DNA of 64,000 nucleotides from Papilionanthe hookeriana x Papilionanthe teres (GCA_022702705.1 CM040424.1:76139452-76203451), one strand, 5' to 3'. Shown: positions 35,701 to 44,991, counted from the stretch's first letter. Notes: generated from the sequence alone by a model not told the origin. Made by a program: numbers and translations.

Positions 35701-36155
35701 AGTAGACAAAGAAATAAGGTTCTTGAGCACAAAAAATCTTACTGCAAATCTTTGAAACCTTTCTGAACCAGATTGCCCATAATGATTGGAGGAGGTTTAG
35801 TTGTAACCAATAAATAATCCGGTTATTGAATGAACTTTGCTGTAAACATTATACAAGTGCAAAATTTAAGGAAATCTTAAGAAAGACGCCTTAATGAAAT
35901 TAAGACCTAAGGTAACTGCCGCATGGTAAACAAACCGATCAATGGTTTTGCAATTTATGATCTCCCTATAGATATTGTAAGAAAAGTAAAAATGCTCAGT
36001 GACTGCATAAAAGACGCGCGATTAAGAGAATGGAACATCTCAAAAAATCATCCCAGTCCCACGTCATTCCAGATACATGTCCTTCGTAATAGATATGCAT
36101 TCAAAAAGTGACCAATAAAAAGAATAATATTTAAATTTTCATCAAAATCATCCTT
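32770..36155. other. SDH2 intron, nothing recognised
   Basis: I examined about 3.4 kb of A/T-rich DNA on both strands. The longest frames (33156-33565 minus) translate to low-complexity Ser/Leu/Phe and look like noise. No transposon boundary or host exon was seen. Confidence 0.35.
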
Positions 36156-36164
36156 TAAATGATA

Positions 36165-36712
36165 TGTTACAATAACACACAATTTCTAGACTAAGGCAAG
36201 GGGCATACTTGTAATTCTATGAAAACTGTTAGAGAATTATGAAAGCTTCCAATTGGTGAACCAGGTCTACTTGTGCAAGGCTCATTAGTTATAAATAACG
36301 AGGAACACTCGTAGGGAAGGAGGGGGGTGGTGAAGAAATCACTCGGTTAGAGAAAGAAGAGAATAGGCTTTAAGAATTGAGGAGAGGATTTTGGAGATCT
36401 TGGATTGATGTTATTCGAGAGGGAGAGATCATGGCAAGATGAGAACTCTTTGAAATCTTGGATTGAGGTGATTCGAGAGAGAGATCATGACAAGATGAAA
36501 GCTCACTCCTCAATACAAAAGCTATGTAATTCTTCTTTATTGCCTTAGTGGATTTAATGAATGATTTCCCTCCCGTGGATGTAGGTTCTATGGACCGAAC
36601 CACGTAATTCTTATGTTCTTGTGTTTGTATTTCTTCTTTGCGATTTTCTATCCTTTTTCTCGTTTCCATTTTATTGTCCTGTGGATTTCTTGGCAGCAAA
36701 TTTCCCACAACA
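36165..36712 (+). repeat. LTR1 of the composite
   Basis: 548 bp, beginning TGTTACAATAACACACAATT and ending CCCACAACA. It holds a TATAAATAA box (about 36291) and the GGACCGAACCACGTAATTCTT block shared by all copies. Confidence 0.85.
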
Positions 36713-36735
36713 ATTAGCGCCGTCTAAGAGAAATT
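36713..36735 (+). other. Primer-binding site after LTR1
   Basis: ATTAGCGCCGTCTAAGAGAA is a decayed form of the family site ATTGGCGCCGTCTGTGGGAA seen intact at 60699. TGGCGCCGT is complementary to the 3' end of plant tRNA-Asp (established for Athila-like elements). Confidence 0.6.
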
Positions 36736-37083
36736 GTGAGGAATATTGGAAAAGCCCCTTTTCTGTCACAGATCTTCTCGGATGAATCGGAGTCGAAGCT
36801 GGCTAGTTCGTCGTCATCGGGGTTAATGATTGAGGAAGCTGCGACGGCAGAGGGATGGTTGAGTATTAAGCAGCGTTGGGAGCAGGAGAGTTCTGTTCCT
36901 GATGAGGTTATTCTGGTTGAAGAACTGGATCCCGAGGAAGAAGATGAAGGTGAGGAGGAAGCGACGGATGGGGTAATGCAAGGAAGGGGGTTGGATTGTT
37001 TGGCTTGCTATATATTGAATACCTGCAGGGTGATTCTTCGACAATTTTGTCCTTCGACTACAGCAGGTGTTCTTCAGCAGTAA
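36736..37083 (+). CDS. Acidic open frame of unknown origin in the composite
   Basis: A 115-codon frame lies directly after the primer site: MRNIGKAPFLSQIFSDESES, then a Ser run, then EEAATAEGWLSIKQRWEQES and an Asp/Glu-rich tract with EELDPEEEDEGEEEATDG. It has no similarity to Copia gag. It may be part of the leader, which is poorly conserved between copies (compare 60718-61661), or a second captured host fragment. The sequence after 37000 (GCAGGTGTTCTTCAGCAG-type units) is leader-like. Not recognised, and coding status is uncertain. Confidence 0.3.
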   Translation: MRNIGKAPFLSQIFSDESESKLASSSSSGLMIEEAATAEGWLSIKQRWEQESSVPDEVILVEELDPEEEDEGEEEATDGVMQGRGLDCLACYILNTCRVILRQFCPSTTAGVLQQ

Positions 37084-37530
37084 GAGACAAGAAACAGGAA
37101 TTTGACACTTCTTCCAGCAATGGCCTTCGGCAATCCTAATCTGTTGGCCTACAGCAAAAAGTTTGACAATCCTAATCTGTTGGCCTGTAGCAAGGAGTTC
37201 GGCAGTCCAGATATTGGGCATGGAGCTCTTCAGCTTGCAGGTTACGGTATTCAAGTCTTCAAGCTACAGGCAACATTCGACATTCCATTCCTTCGCCTGT
37301 ACAGGGTGTTAGGGGGTGCGGTTTTTTCCAACAATAGAAGCGTTGGATGAATTTTAAAGGCCGTGTTCACATGCCAGAAGGCAGCAGAGCTGGCCCGATG
37401 CGTGCTGACCACCATGTTTTCTTGCTGGGTAGGAAGATCGAGGAGCTCCACAAGCAGGTTTATGGATTGGAGAGGCTTTAGAGAGAGAGATCACGGAAGC
37501 ATTGCAAGGACTGGTGGCATTGTCGGCGAA

Positions 37531-38175
37531 ATGCCAGAGAGGATTAAGGGATCTTGGAGCCCGAAAGAAGACGCTTTGCTGATGACGTCGGTTGGCAGGC
37601 ATGGAGCCAAAAATTGGATGTTGATCAGTGAAAGAATACCGGGGAGATCTGCGAAATCTTGCAGGCTAAGATGGTGCAATCAAGTGAGCTTGGAGGTCCA
37701 TCATCGCCCTTTTACGACGCAAGAAGATAGGATAATCGTTGAAGCCCATGCGAGAAACAAATGGGCGACGATTGCCAGATTTCTTCAAAGTCGGATAACG
37801 CTATAAAGAAGCATTGGAATTCGATTGGGCGGAGGGCTGCGGAAGCTCAATAGTCTCCCAGCAGTTTTGCCATAAATCGGAACTAGGAGGAAAGAAATTA
37901 TGTAGGAGGGATGTTTTGAATTTGAAAATGGTGGAGCCAATGACATCAGAGGCGGTGGATCTGGCGACGTTGCTGACGTTGAGTCCTCGGGGAGAGAGCC
38001 CGTCGGTGACGACCTCAACAGAATGCGGCGTCGGCGGTAGATGTCCGGAGAAGGGGTTGTTGGCGAGCTCGTGTTTGATGTCTACGATGAGGAAGATGAT
38101 TGCGAAGGAGGTGCGGCGGTATATGAGCGGCCTTCGGCTGGATGGCAACAGTAGCAGAGCTTGGAGAGGATATCC
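37531..38175 (+). pseudogene. R2R3-MYB copy (MYB44/70/73/77-like) captured in a Copia element
   Basis: From ATG at 37531 the frame reads MPERIKGSWSPKEDALLMTS, NWMLISERIPGRSAKSCRLR, WCNQ, then HRPFTTQEDRIIVEAHARNK and WATIARFL. This is R2 and most of R3, with the tryptophans (F in the first R3 position) in place. Two residues are missing between AHAR and NKW compared with the family (usual AHARFGNKW). A one-base frameshift near 37790 moves DNAIKKHWNSIGRRA into another frame, ending at TAG. The C-terminal part in a further frame (VEPMTSEAVDLATLLTLSPR; later MRKMIAKEVRRYM) matches the subgroup 22 conserved motifs. There are no introns, as normal for this subgroup. It is a broken DNA-binding protein copy, oriented with the retroelement. 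Confidence 0.9.
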
Positions 38176-38180
38176 ACTTA

Positions 38181-38270
38181 AGAGAATACAGTCGATATGC
38201 TCACCAAGGTGCTACCTACAACTAAGTTCAGGTACTGTTTGAACTTAGTGAACTCAACCAGAGCTAAAAG
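38181..38270 (+). pseudogene. Copia pol C-terminal tail in internal region 1
   Basis: ENTVDMLTKVLPTTKFRYCL and NLVNSTRA are the last codons of Copia pol after RNase H (A-D-M-L-T-K in the family). They follow the MYB sequence with no other pol remaining, so the captured gene replaced nearly all gag-pol of this copy. Confidence 0.8.
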
Positions 38271-38336
38271 CCCCTCGGGACTACGTGGAGGGAATCTCTA
38301 TTCAAGATATTGTAATTCAGAGTCAAGATGAAGAAT

Positions 38337-38989
38337 TGTTACAATGACTCACATTTTCTAGACTAAGGCAAGGGGCATACTTGTAATTCCATGAAAGTTA
38401 TTAAAGAATTATGGAAGCTTCCAATTGGTGAACCTGGTCTACTTGTGCAATGCTCATTAGTTATAAATAAAGAGGAACACTTGTAGGGAAAATTGGGTTG
38501 GGGGGGGGGGGTTCGGGGGAAAGAAATCACTTGGTTTGAGAAAGAAGATAGACTTTAAGAATTGAGGAGGATCTTAGAGATCTTGGATCGAGGTTATTCG
38601 AGGGGGGGAGGAAAGAAATCACTTCATTAGAGAAAGAAGATGATAGACTTTAAGAATTGAGGAGAGGATCTTGGAGATCTTGGATCGAGGTTATTCGAGA
38701 GAGATATCATGGCAAGATGAGAGCTCTTTGAGATCTTAGATCGAGGTGATTCGAGAAAGAGATCATGGCAAGATGATAGCTCATTCCTCAGTGTAAAAGC
38801 TATGTAAATTTTCTTTATTGCCTTAGTGGATTTGATGTATGATTTCCCTCTCGTGGAGGTAAGTCCTATGGACCGAACCACGTAATTCTTGTATTTTTAT
38901 GTTTGCATTTATTCTTTGCGATTTTCTTTCCTTTTTTCGTTTCCATTTTGTTGTCATGCGGCATTCTTTGCAGCAGATTTTCCATAACA
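38337..38989 (+). repeat. LTR2 (central) of the composite
   Basis: 653 bp, TGTTACAATGACTCAC to CCATAACA. It is longer than LTR1 because of an internal direct repeat of about 92 bp (GAAAGAAATCACTT at 38519 and 38611) and a G12 tract at 38500. It serves as 3' LTR of internal 1 and 5' LTR of internal 2. Confidence 0.85.
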
Positions 38990-39023
38990 ATTGACATCGT
39001 CTGTGGAAATTTCAGCCACGACG

Positions 39024-40290
39024 ATGGCAACCGCCAAATTCGACATCGAGAAATTCACCGAAAAAAATGATTTCGCCTTGTGGAGAGTCAAAATGAGAGC
39101 TCTATTGGTGTAACAAGGCCTTGCAAGGGTCGACGGCATTGCTGACCGAGATGTCCGAGAAAGCGAAGAACGACATCATGGACAGGGCTCACAGCTTGAT
39201 AATCTTGAGCTTGAGTGACAAAGTTCTGAGGGAAGTGTCGAGGGAGATGACGGCTCAAACGCTTTGGGCCAAACTCAAACTATTATATATGATAAAATCT
39301 TTGGTTAATAGGCTCTTCTTCAAGCAAAGTCTGTTCTCTTTCAAGATGCATGAAGATAAATTCATCTCAGACCAAATCAATGAGTTCAACAAGATCATAG
39401 ATGAGCTTGAAAATATCGACGTCAATATGGATGACGAGAACAAGGCATTGTTGTTATTAAATTTCATTCCTAAGAGTTACAAGCACTTCAAAGACGCGAT
39501 GTTCTATGAAAGGGAGCAAACAATTTCTCAAAAAAATGTTCAATCGTTGATTAGAACCAAAAAACTTTAAAGAAAACATGACATGGACAAGAAAATCAGC
39601 GGAGACAGTCTTATTGTTAGAGATTGGACAAGAAAGATTCAAGAAATGGTCAGAGTAGATCAAGATCAAGAAAGGAGGGCGGAAATCAGTCATCAAAGGG
39701 ATCTTTCAAGTGTTATAATTGTCACAAGGATGGTCACTTCAAGAAGAACTGTCCTGACAGGAAGAAAAAATATCAAGAAAAGCCAAAAGAATCAGAAGAA
39801 GCAAGTGTATCCTCTGATGACTACGATTCAACTGACGCATTGGTAATTACTGAGTCTGAATTAAGCAATGAGTGGATTAATGATTCAAGCTGCTCCTTCC
39901 ATATTTGTCCTCATAAATATTGGTTTGAGACACTCCAACTAGTCAACGGTGGATCAATATTGCTTGGAGACAATAAAGCTCACAGGGTTGTTGGCAGTGG
40001 GATAATCAGGATAAGGATGTTTGATGGAGATGAACAAATACTACAAAATGTCAGGTACATATCAGAACTCAAAAGAAATATGATTTCTATAGGTACGCTG
40101 GAGTCAAGAGGATACTCTTTCAAGGCGAAAAATGATTATATCACAGTAACTAAAGGTTCTCTTATCGTCATGAAAGGTGTTAGTTAAAAGAAACTATATT
40201 CTCTAATCGGAAGAACTGTGATTGCTAAGTTCAAGCACAGTCTGGATATAGTAAACACAACCAAGGGTTAAGGGCCCCTCGGGGCTAGGT
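39024..40290 (+). pseudogene. Copia gag-protease joined to the end of pol
   Basis: Gag starts at 39024 (MATAKFDIEKFTEKNDFALW) and meets a TAA soon after (QQG-type position, about 39107). The gag core continues at 39121-39570 (KSLVNRLFFKQSLFSFKMHE, INEFNKIIDELENIDVNMDD). The zinc knuckle CYNCHKDGHFKKNC (39711-39752) is complete. Protease reads WINDSSCSFHICPH, with D-S-S in place of D-S-G/D-S-C. After MKGV...KKLYSLIGRTV (pre-integrase) the frame jumps to FKHSLDIVNTTKG, the pol terminus, so integrase, RT and RNase H are deleted. It cannot mobilise alone. Confidence 0.85.
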
Positions 40291-40341
40291 GGAGCGAATC
40301 TATATTATGAAGGTTTGCAATTGAGAGTCAAGGTGGAGAAT

Positions 40342-41095
40342 TGTTACAATGACTCACAGTTGCAATGACTCACAATTACAATTAAGGCAATGACAATCTT
40401 GTAATTTGGTCATCTGTTCTAGAAGGAAATAGAGGCTTCTGATTGATGCACCGGTCTACACGTGGATAGCTCATTAGTTATAAATAATGAGGTTACATGT
40501 AGAGAAGGGGCTAAGTCCAAGAAAAGAAATCAGGTTGTTAGAGAAAGAAGAGGATAACTTGTAGAGAGTGATGAGAAAATCTTGGAGATCTTGTATCGAG
40601 GTGATTCGAGAGAGAGATCGTGGCAAGATGATGGCTCATTCTAAATGTAAAAACTATGTAAATCTTTTTTTATTGTCTTAGTGGATTTAATTGTTGATTT
40701 CTCTCCATGGATGTAGGTCCTATTGACCGAACCACGTAATTCTTGTGTTCTTGTGTCCATTTTTCTTTTATTTCTCGGTTTCTTGCTTGTTTGTTGTGGT
40801 CTTGCCCTCTTCTTCGACAGTTAAAAATAGGAGCATTCTGCCTCTAGAGAAGATCGACGACCTGTAGCCCAGGTTACTCGACAGCCCAGAAGGAGGGAAG
40901 GATCGGCAATTCATCTTCTTGAACCGCAACCTGCAGGTGTTCGGCTCTTGGAAGCAAGGTATCCGGCGGTCCTGTTTCCTATGGACCGAACCACGTAATT
41001 CTTGTGTTTGCATTTCTTCATTGCAATTTTTTTTCCTTTTTCCGGTTTCCATTTTGTTGTCCTGTGGCTTTCTTGGCAACAGATTTCCCACAACA
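40342..41095 (+). repeat. LTR3 of the composite, with internal insertion
   Basis: TGTTACAATGACTCACAG to CCCACAACA. About 259 bp are extra: the GACCGAACCACGTAATTCTT block occurs twice (40725 and 40984), and the DNA between (about 40795-40975) resembles the element's leader (CTGCAGGTGTTCGGCTCTTGG-like units). This mosaic suggests template switching or gene conversion. Followed by TGATA. Confidence 0.8.
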
Positions 41096-41389
41096 TGATA
41101 ATAAACCAAATAAGATCTCTTTTTTTCCCTTTTTCAGACCCCTAAAATACATAACATCTGCAAGTTCATTTTCCCACTGCATACTCGATTCTCCTCTGCC
41201 GAACACAATTTTTTTCATCATGCATTGAACACGTTCAACAAAAACTCAAAGCAGCCCTCTTTCGGCTGTCACTATCTAATTAGTCCGACTTTTTGGATTA
41301 AACCAATTACCAAAAAAGCAAGCACAACAGTGCAACTCCTACGAAACAACGACACACTAAAGTACCTGCAGCTCCTATGCATGCCACCT

Positions 41390-41493
41390 TAGCCTCTTAA
41401 CCTTAGTTGAGAGCATAATCTTGGGTTCAAGAATTTGCATATGCCTTTTGCTTGTGTTTGAGATTAAATTCTCTTAAATTTCCCAAGAAAATA

Positions 41494-41525
<32 letters not shown>

Positions 41526-41530
41526 GAGCT
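41390..41530 (+). repeat. SINE-like fragment and (AAT)n tract
   Basis: AACCTTAGTTGAGAGCATAA and TTGGGTTCAAGAATTTGC resemble the boxes of the SINE at 30670. An (AAT)n run follows at 41491-41524. Both lie just inside the SDH2 intron near its donor. Confidence 0.4.
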
Positions 41531-41647
41531 ACTCGATTTTCCCCTTCCTTCATATAACATTTTAAGATGATCAGCATATCAGATAAAAGGACCAAATCGT
41601 AAGAATCAGGAAAGGAGGTGCAGAAAAGAAAATTAAAAGGCAATAAC

Positions 41648-42321
41648 CTATTGGCCTGTAGAAGGGCGGCCGGGCCAAGGTAGGACTCCGGGTTCCACCA
41701 GTAGCTAGGGCAGGACGTGGTACAACAAGCACAAAGAATGCACTCGTACATGCCGTCCAGCTTCGCCCGATCCTTCTTGCTCTGTAGATTCTCCTTCCCC
41801 GGCACTGCAGGCGGATCCTTGCGCTTCAGCCACGGTTCCACGCTCTTATACTGCGCGTAGAAGTTGGTCATGTCCACCACAAGGTCCTTGATGACAAACA
41901 TGTGCGGCAGCGGCGTGATCGTCGTTGCCGTACCGCTCTCCGAGCGGATCTTAGTAAGACACGCCAGCCCATTGTCTCCATCCATATTCATCGCGCAGGA
42001 CCCGCAGATCCCTTCGCGGCACGATCGCCGAAACGTGAGGCTCGGATCCATCTCGTTTTTTATCTTGATCAGCGCGTCGAGAACCATCGGCCCGCACTCG
42101 CTGAGATCCAGCTCGTAGTCACGTAGCTGCGGCTTCGTCGGATTGTCGGGATTCCAACGGTAGATCGAGAACGTCTTCATCTTCTTCGGTTTCGATGAGG
42201 CAGCCTCCGCCTGCGAGGAATTCCGCTGTGTTGGAACAAGGCGGGCTGCTATGGCAGTAGCGGCGGTGCGCTCCGTTAGGATGGTGGAGGAGGAGGCGAC
42301 GACGCGGCGGAGGAGGGCCAT
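41648..42321 (-). CDS. SDH2: Succinate dehydrogenase iron-sulfur subunit, exon 1
   Basis: Exon 1 encodes residues 1-224 and two bases of codon 225. The first ~35 residues (MALLRRVVASSSTILTERTA...) are Arg/Ser/Ala-rich with few acids, a mitochondrial presequence. The 2Fe-2S ferredoxin-type domain has Cys101, 106, 109 and 121 (CREGICGSCAMNMDGDNGLA, then C). The second domain has CILCACCTTSCP: Cys194, 197 and 200 for [4Fe-4S] and Cys204 for [3Fe-4S]. An I-Y-R motif (53-55) fits cluster delivery. The protein is the electron-transfer subunit of complex II, on the matrix side of the inner membrane. Donor AG|GTTATT is at 41648/41647. The joined product is 281 aa, a normal plant length with no lesion. 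Confidence 0.97.
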
Positions 42322-42473
42322 CGGGGAGATAAAGGTAGGAGTTGATCGAATGACCAGTAGTCCGTCGGAAATGGACCGGCGCGGAGGCTTTTAAAGCGAG
42401 ATGGCTGTCGGGTTCGAATTTGCTTGTAACTTGTAAGCCGCTATGCGGTCTGGTAAGCCTGTGGTGCAATTCC

Positions 42474-42479
42474 GGCCCA
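42474..42479 (-). promoter_or_regulatory. Site II element (TGGGCC) upstream of SDH2
   Basis: TGGGCC reads on the coding strand about 153 bp before the start codon. Site II motifs are known in promoters of plant nuclear genes for respiratory-chain proteins (bound by TCP factors). Only about 245 bp of host promoter remain before the gypsy LTR at 42566. A TTTAAAAG at about 42389-42396 is a weak TATA candidate. Confidence 0.5.
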
Positions 42480-42565
42480 CGTTCACCAGTCGTGTGTCGA
42501 ACACGTTCAGGGCGAAGTTGATTTATGTGATTGATTTATAATTAAATAAAATTATTAATTAATGA

Positions 42566-43460
42566 TGCGTACTAGAAAATTTGCGGTGGTAGAGTAGCAG
42601 ATTATCGTCTTAGCGTTATGCGGGATTTCAAGACGCACATGAGATGAAAAGGGAAGCACAGTGACTCAGGAAGTTTTTACGTGGAAAACCGTAAAGGGAA
42701 AACCACGGCGCTGACTGCAGTGCGAGAATCCATTATTGATTAAGCTTTTACGTAAATCGCTTGTCCACGGACGGAAAAGGTAATTATATGATGTAGATGA
42801 CAACGTCGATTGATGTTATACTGATGATGGTGGTTGATGATAATCGACGGTGGTTCACTGCGATCGGCGAAGGTTCACCACGATCAGAGGTGGTCAACGG
42901 CTATCGGCGGTGATCGACAGCGGTCGGCGATGATGCAAAGCTACTTCTTCTACTCAAGACTTCAAACTTTCTCCTCTTTTCTCCCCCTCTCATGTGAGAG
43001 TTGGGGTCTATTTATAGGGTTTTGGGTGCAATTAATACAACCATTTTGATCGGATGGCTCAAAAGGCTCCCCTCGATCAGACGGCGTTTAAGGGGCATTT
43101 GATGGCCTTAACGATGTTAGAATTGAGTGATTTTGGGCTCGTTGGATTCGTCTTGTCAAGACGCTCGATTCGAGTATGAGTTTGCTAATGTTGGCATCCA
43201 TTTGACCTTCCAATATGTCTGAAAAGCTTCTAAAAGTGGTTTAATGACTTGATCCGGGCTTGATTTGACTTGGATTTGTTTAATTTTGATATCATTGGGT
43301 CCGTTTCATCGAGCCGGTCAGTTTGACTATAAGTTTGCCGAAATCGAGCTCGGATGACTTTTTATCCAGATTTGAACGTTTTTCTCAAAGATTGCATCGA
43401 GATACGTGTAATGCTTTGAAATCAGGTGTCGGATGATGAAAATTTGTTGATGACGTATCG
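42566..43460 (-). repeat. 3' LTR of the gypsy element
   Basis: It starts (minus strand) at 43460 with CGATACGTCATCAACAAATT (TGATAC in the other copy) and ends CGCA at 42566. It contains a TATA box, CTATAAATAGACC on the minus strand (about 43006-43018), so transcription would run toward SDH2. It differs from the 5' LTR at many sites where this copy has CA/TG and the other has CG. Confidence 0.85.
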
Positions 43461-43571
43461 ATTGCTCTTATTTTCGGATGAGACATTTTTATCGTCCGAA
43501 AATATCGATATTTGAAGCGTAGATATGTTATTTCATTCTTTCTAAGTATAAGAATATTTTTTATCCTTATA

Positions 43572-43967
43572 TGTTCAGAACTTGAATTCAGCTTAAATGG
43601 TTGGTGTTCTTTGCTACATAAGAGAGATCCCGGGTTCGAATCCTGTGTTAGACAAAGAATAAAAATTTTTGTCAGACCCTGAAGAGACACGAAGTTGGCC
43701 CAAATTTGAACAGACGGGCAGATCGGGTCGAATTTAAACGATACTTGCTGAGCGGGCCGAAGTCGAAGAGGCCAAGCAGTTGGCGAGGCTGGATCGAGGC
43801 AAGCTGCTAAAACGGGCCAAGCATCCGAACGGGCTGAGGTTTGAACAAGCTGCCAGAATCTGATGGGTTCTAGCAATCCGAAAATGCGTTTGGAATTTGA
43901 ACCGTCTTTAATATACATACATACAAATATATATACATATATACATATGTATATATATATACATATG

Positions 43968-43990
<23 letters not shown>
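43572..43990 (+). mobile_element. tRNA-derived SINE-like insertion inside the gypsy element
   Basis: CAGCTTAAATGGTTGGTG (A-box-like) and CGGGTTCGAATCCTG (B box, 43631-43645) have tRNA spacing. A body of about 260 bp follows, then a TACATACATACA / (TA)n tail to about 43987 and an (AG)n run. The tail resembles that of the SINE at 8422-8605. The end is uncertain. Confidence 0.45.
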
Positions 43991-44000
<10 letters not shown>

Positions 44001-44157
44001 GTATACAAACATTCATTTAGAATTTGTACAGATGATTAGAAATTCAAAGAGGTGTTCAACAGATAAAATATATGAATGATAACATATAGGAATACGTTTA
44101 TAATTTGAGCAGATAATTAGAAATTTAGAGAGGCGTTTAAAATTTAAGTACACAACA

Positions 44158-44208
<51 letters not shown>

Positions 44209-44225
44209 CTGATATATATATATAA
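44158..44225. repeat. (TA)n microsatellite
   Basis: About 45 bases of alternating TA, an AAAAGCTGA interruption, then more TA. Confidence 0.95.
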
Positions 44226-44227
44226 CT

Positions 44228-44500
44228 GTTTTTTTTTTAATGAGTTGCTGTTTTTTGTTGCTTTTTTTTTTAAATGAGGCTGCAGTTTTTGTTTTTTTGT
44301 TTTAATGGGCTGCCATTTTTTGATGTTTTTTTAATGAAGTGCCTTGTTTTTTGTTGCTTTTTTTTAAATGGGCTGTAGTTTTTGTTTTTTTTTTTAATGG
44401 GCTGCCATTTTTTGATGTTTTTTTTAATGGGCTGCCGTTTTTTGTTGTTTTTTTTTTAATGGGCTGTCGTTTTTTGTTGTTTTTTTTTTAATGTTATACC
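44228..44500 (+). repeat. AATGGGCTG...T-run tandem repeats upstream of the antisense gene
   Basis: Seven or eight units of about 30-38 bp follow the scheme AATGGGCTGCCATTTTTTGATG followed by a T run. Most units contain TGGGCT, a site II-type sequence. They end about 15 bp before the TATA box of the antisense gene. An upstream activating array is an inference. Confidence 0.8.
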
Positions 44501-44512
44501 ACATCTCAAGCC

Positions 44513-44520
44513 TATAAATA
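44513..44520 (+). promoter_or_regulatory. TATA box of the antisense gene
   Basis: CCTATAAATAGAGG is a textbook plant TATA box on the plus strand, against the gypsy gag-pol direction. Transcription would begin near 44545. It is 479 bp upstream of the ATG at 44992, leaving a long leader made of GTTGCGG repeats. Confidence 0.7.
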
Positions 44521-44572
44521 GAGGTCATGGATGAGGAGAAGAAACACAAGTGAGGAGAAGGAGAAAATCATT

Positions 44573-44985
44573 CTGCGTTGCGGAGAAGAGTTGCGGCGAA
44601 GATTTGCGGCGAAGAGTTGCGGTGCAGAGTTGCGGTGTAGAGTTGCGGCGCAGAGTTGCAGTAAAGTGTTGCGGCGAAGAGTTGCGGTGCAGAGTTGCGG
44701 CGCAGAGTTGCAGCAAAGTGTTGCGGCGAAGACTTGCGGAGAAGCGTCCCGACGAAGCGTTGCGGCGAAGTGTTGCGGCAAACCGTTGCGGGGAAGAGTT
44801 GCGGCGAAGAGTTGACGCAAACCGTTGCGGTGAGGTGTCGTGGCGAAGTGCTGTCGCGACATACCGTTGCTGTGAAGCGTCGTGGCGTATTGTTGCCGTT
44901 AAGCTTCGCGACGTACAGTTGTTGTGAAGCGTCGCGGCGAATCGTTTCCGTGAAACGTTGCGGCGTACCGGAACTGTGAGGCGTT
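44573..44985 (+). repeat. GTTGCGG(C/T)(G/A)... minisatellite
   Basis: About 25 imperfect units of roughly 15 bp, core GAGTTGCGGCGAA/GAGTTGCGGTGCA, run without a break from 44573 to the ATG. Three overlapping frames read as Cys/Arg-rich strings (RRRVAAKSCGEELR-type), as expected from a 15-bp unit; they are probably not proteins. The unit length of 15 keeps all frames open. Confidence 0.85.
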
Positions 44986-44991
44986 GCAGAA

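Larger units (their letters stand above)
36165..41095 (+). mobile_element. Three-LTR Copia composite with captured MYB
   Basis: The arrangement is LTR1 (36165-36712), internal 1, LTR2 (38337-38989), internal 2, LTR3 (40342-41095). The outer LTRs are flanked by one 5-bp duplication TGATA (36160-36164 and 41096-41100), and LTR2 has none of its own. LTR1 and LTR2 are each followed by a primer-site-like ATTAGCGCCGTC / ATTGACATCGTC; LTR2 and LTR3 are each preceded by AGTCAAG(A/G)TG(G/A)A(G)AAT. Internal 1 holds a leader, a MYB copy and the last codons of pol. Internal 2 holds gag-protease joined to the last codons of pol. I infer recombination between LTRs of related elements, or between two templates in one particle. 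It lies in the SDH2 intron, on the opposite strand to SDH2. Confidence 0.85.
22808..41647 (-). other. SDH2: SDH2 intron (18.8 kb)
   Basis: It is bounded by donor AG|GTTATT at 41647 and acceptor TTCCAG at 22808, splitting the Arg225 codon in phase 2. It contains MITE and SINE fragments, a decayed gypsy element, three tandem duplications and, near its 5' end, the three-LTR Copia composite with a MYB copy. Both exons are intact, so the intron is probably still spliced; there is no transcript evidence here. Confidence 0.9.

Noticed and set aside
43572..43650. Functional tRNA gene on the plus strand
   Set aside because: Pol III boxes only; stems do not pair, and it is followed by a long body and simple-repeat tail, as in SINEs.
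44531..44979. Cys/Arg-rich ORFs of 94-125 codons
   Set aside because: They are translations of a 15-bp minisatellite, which keeps frames open by itself.
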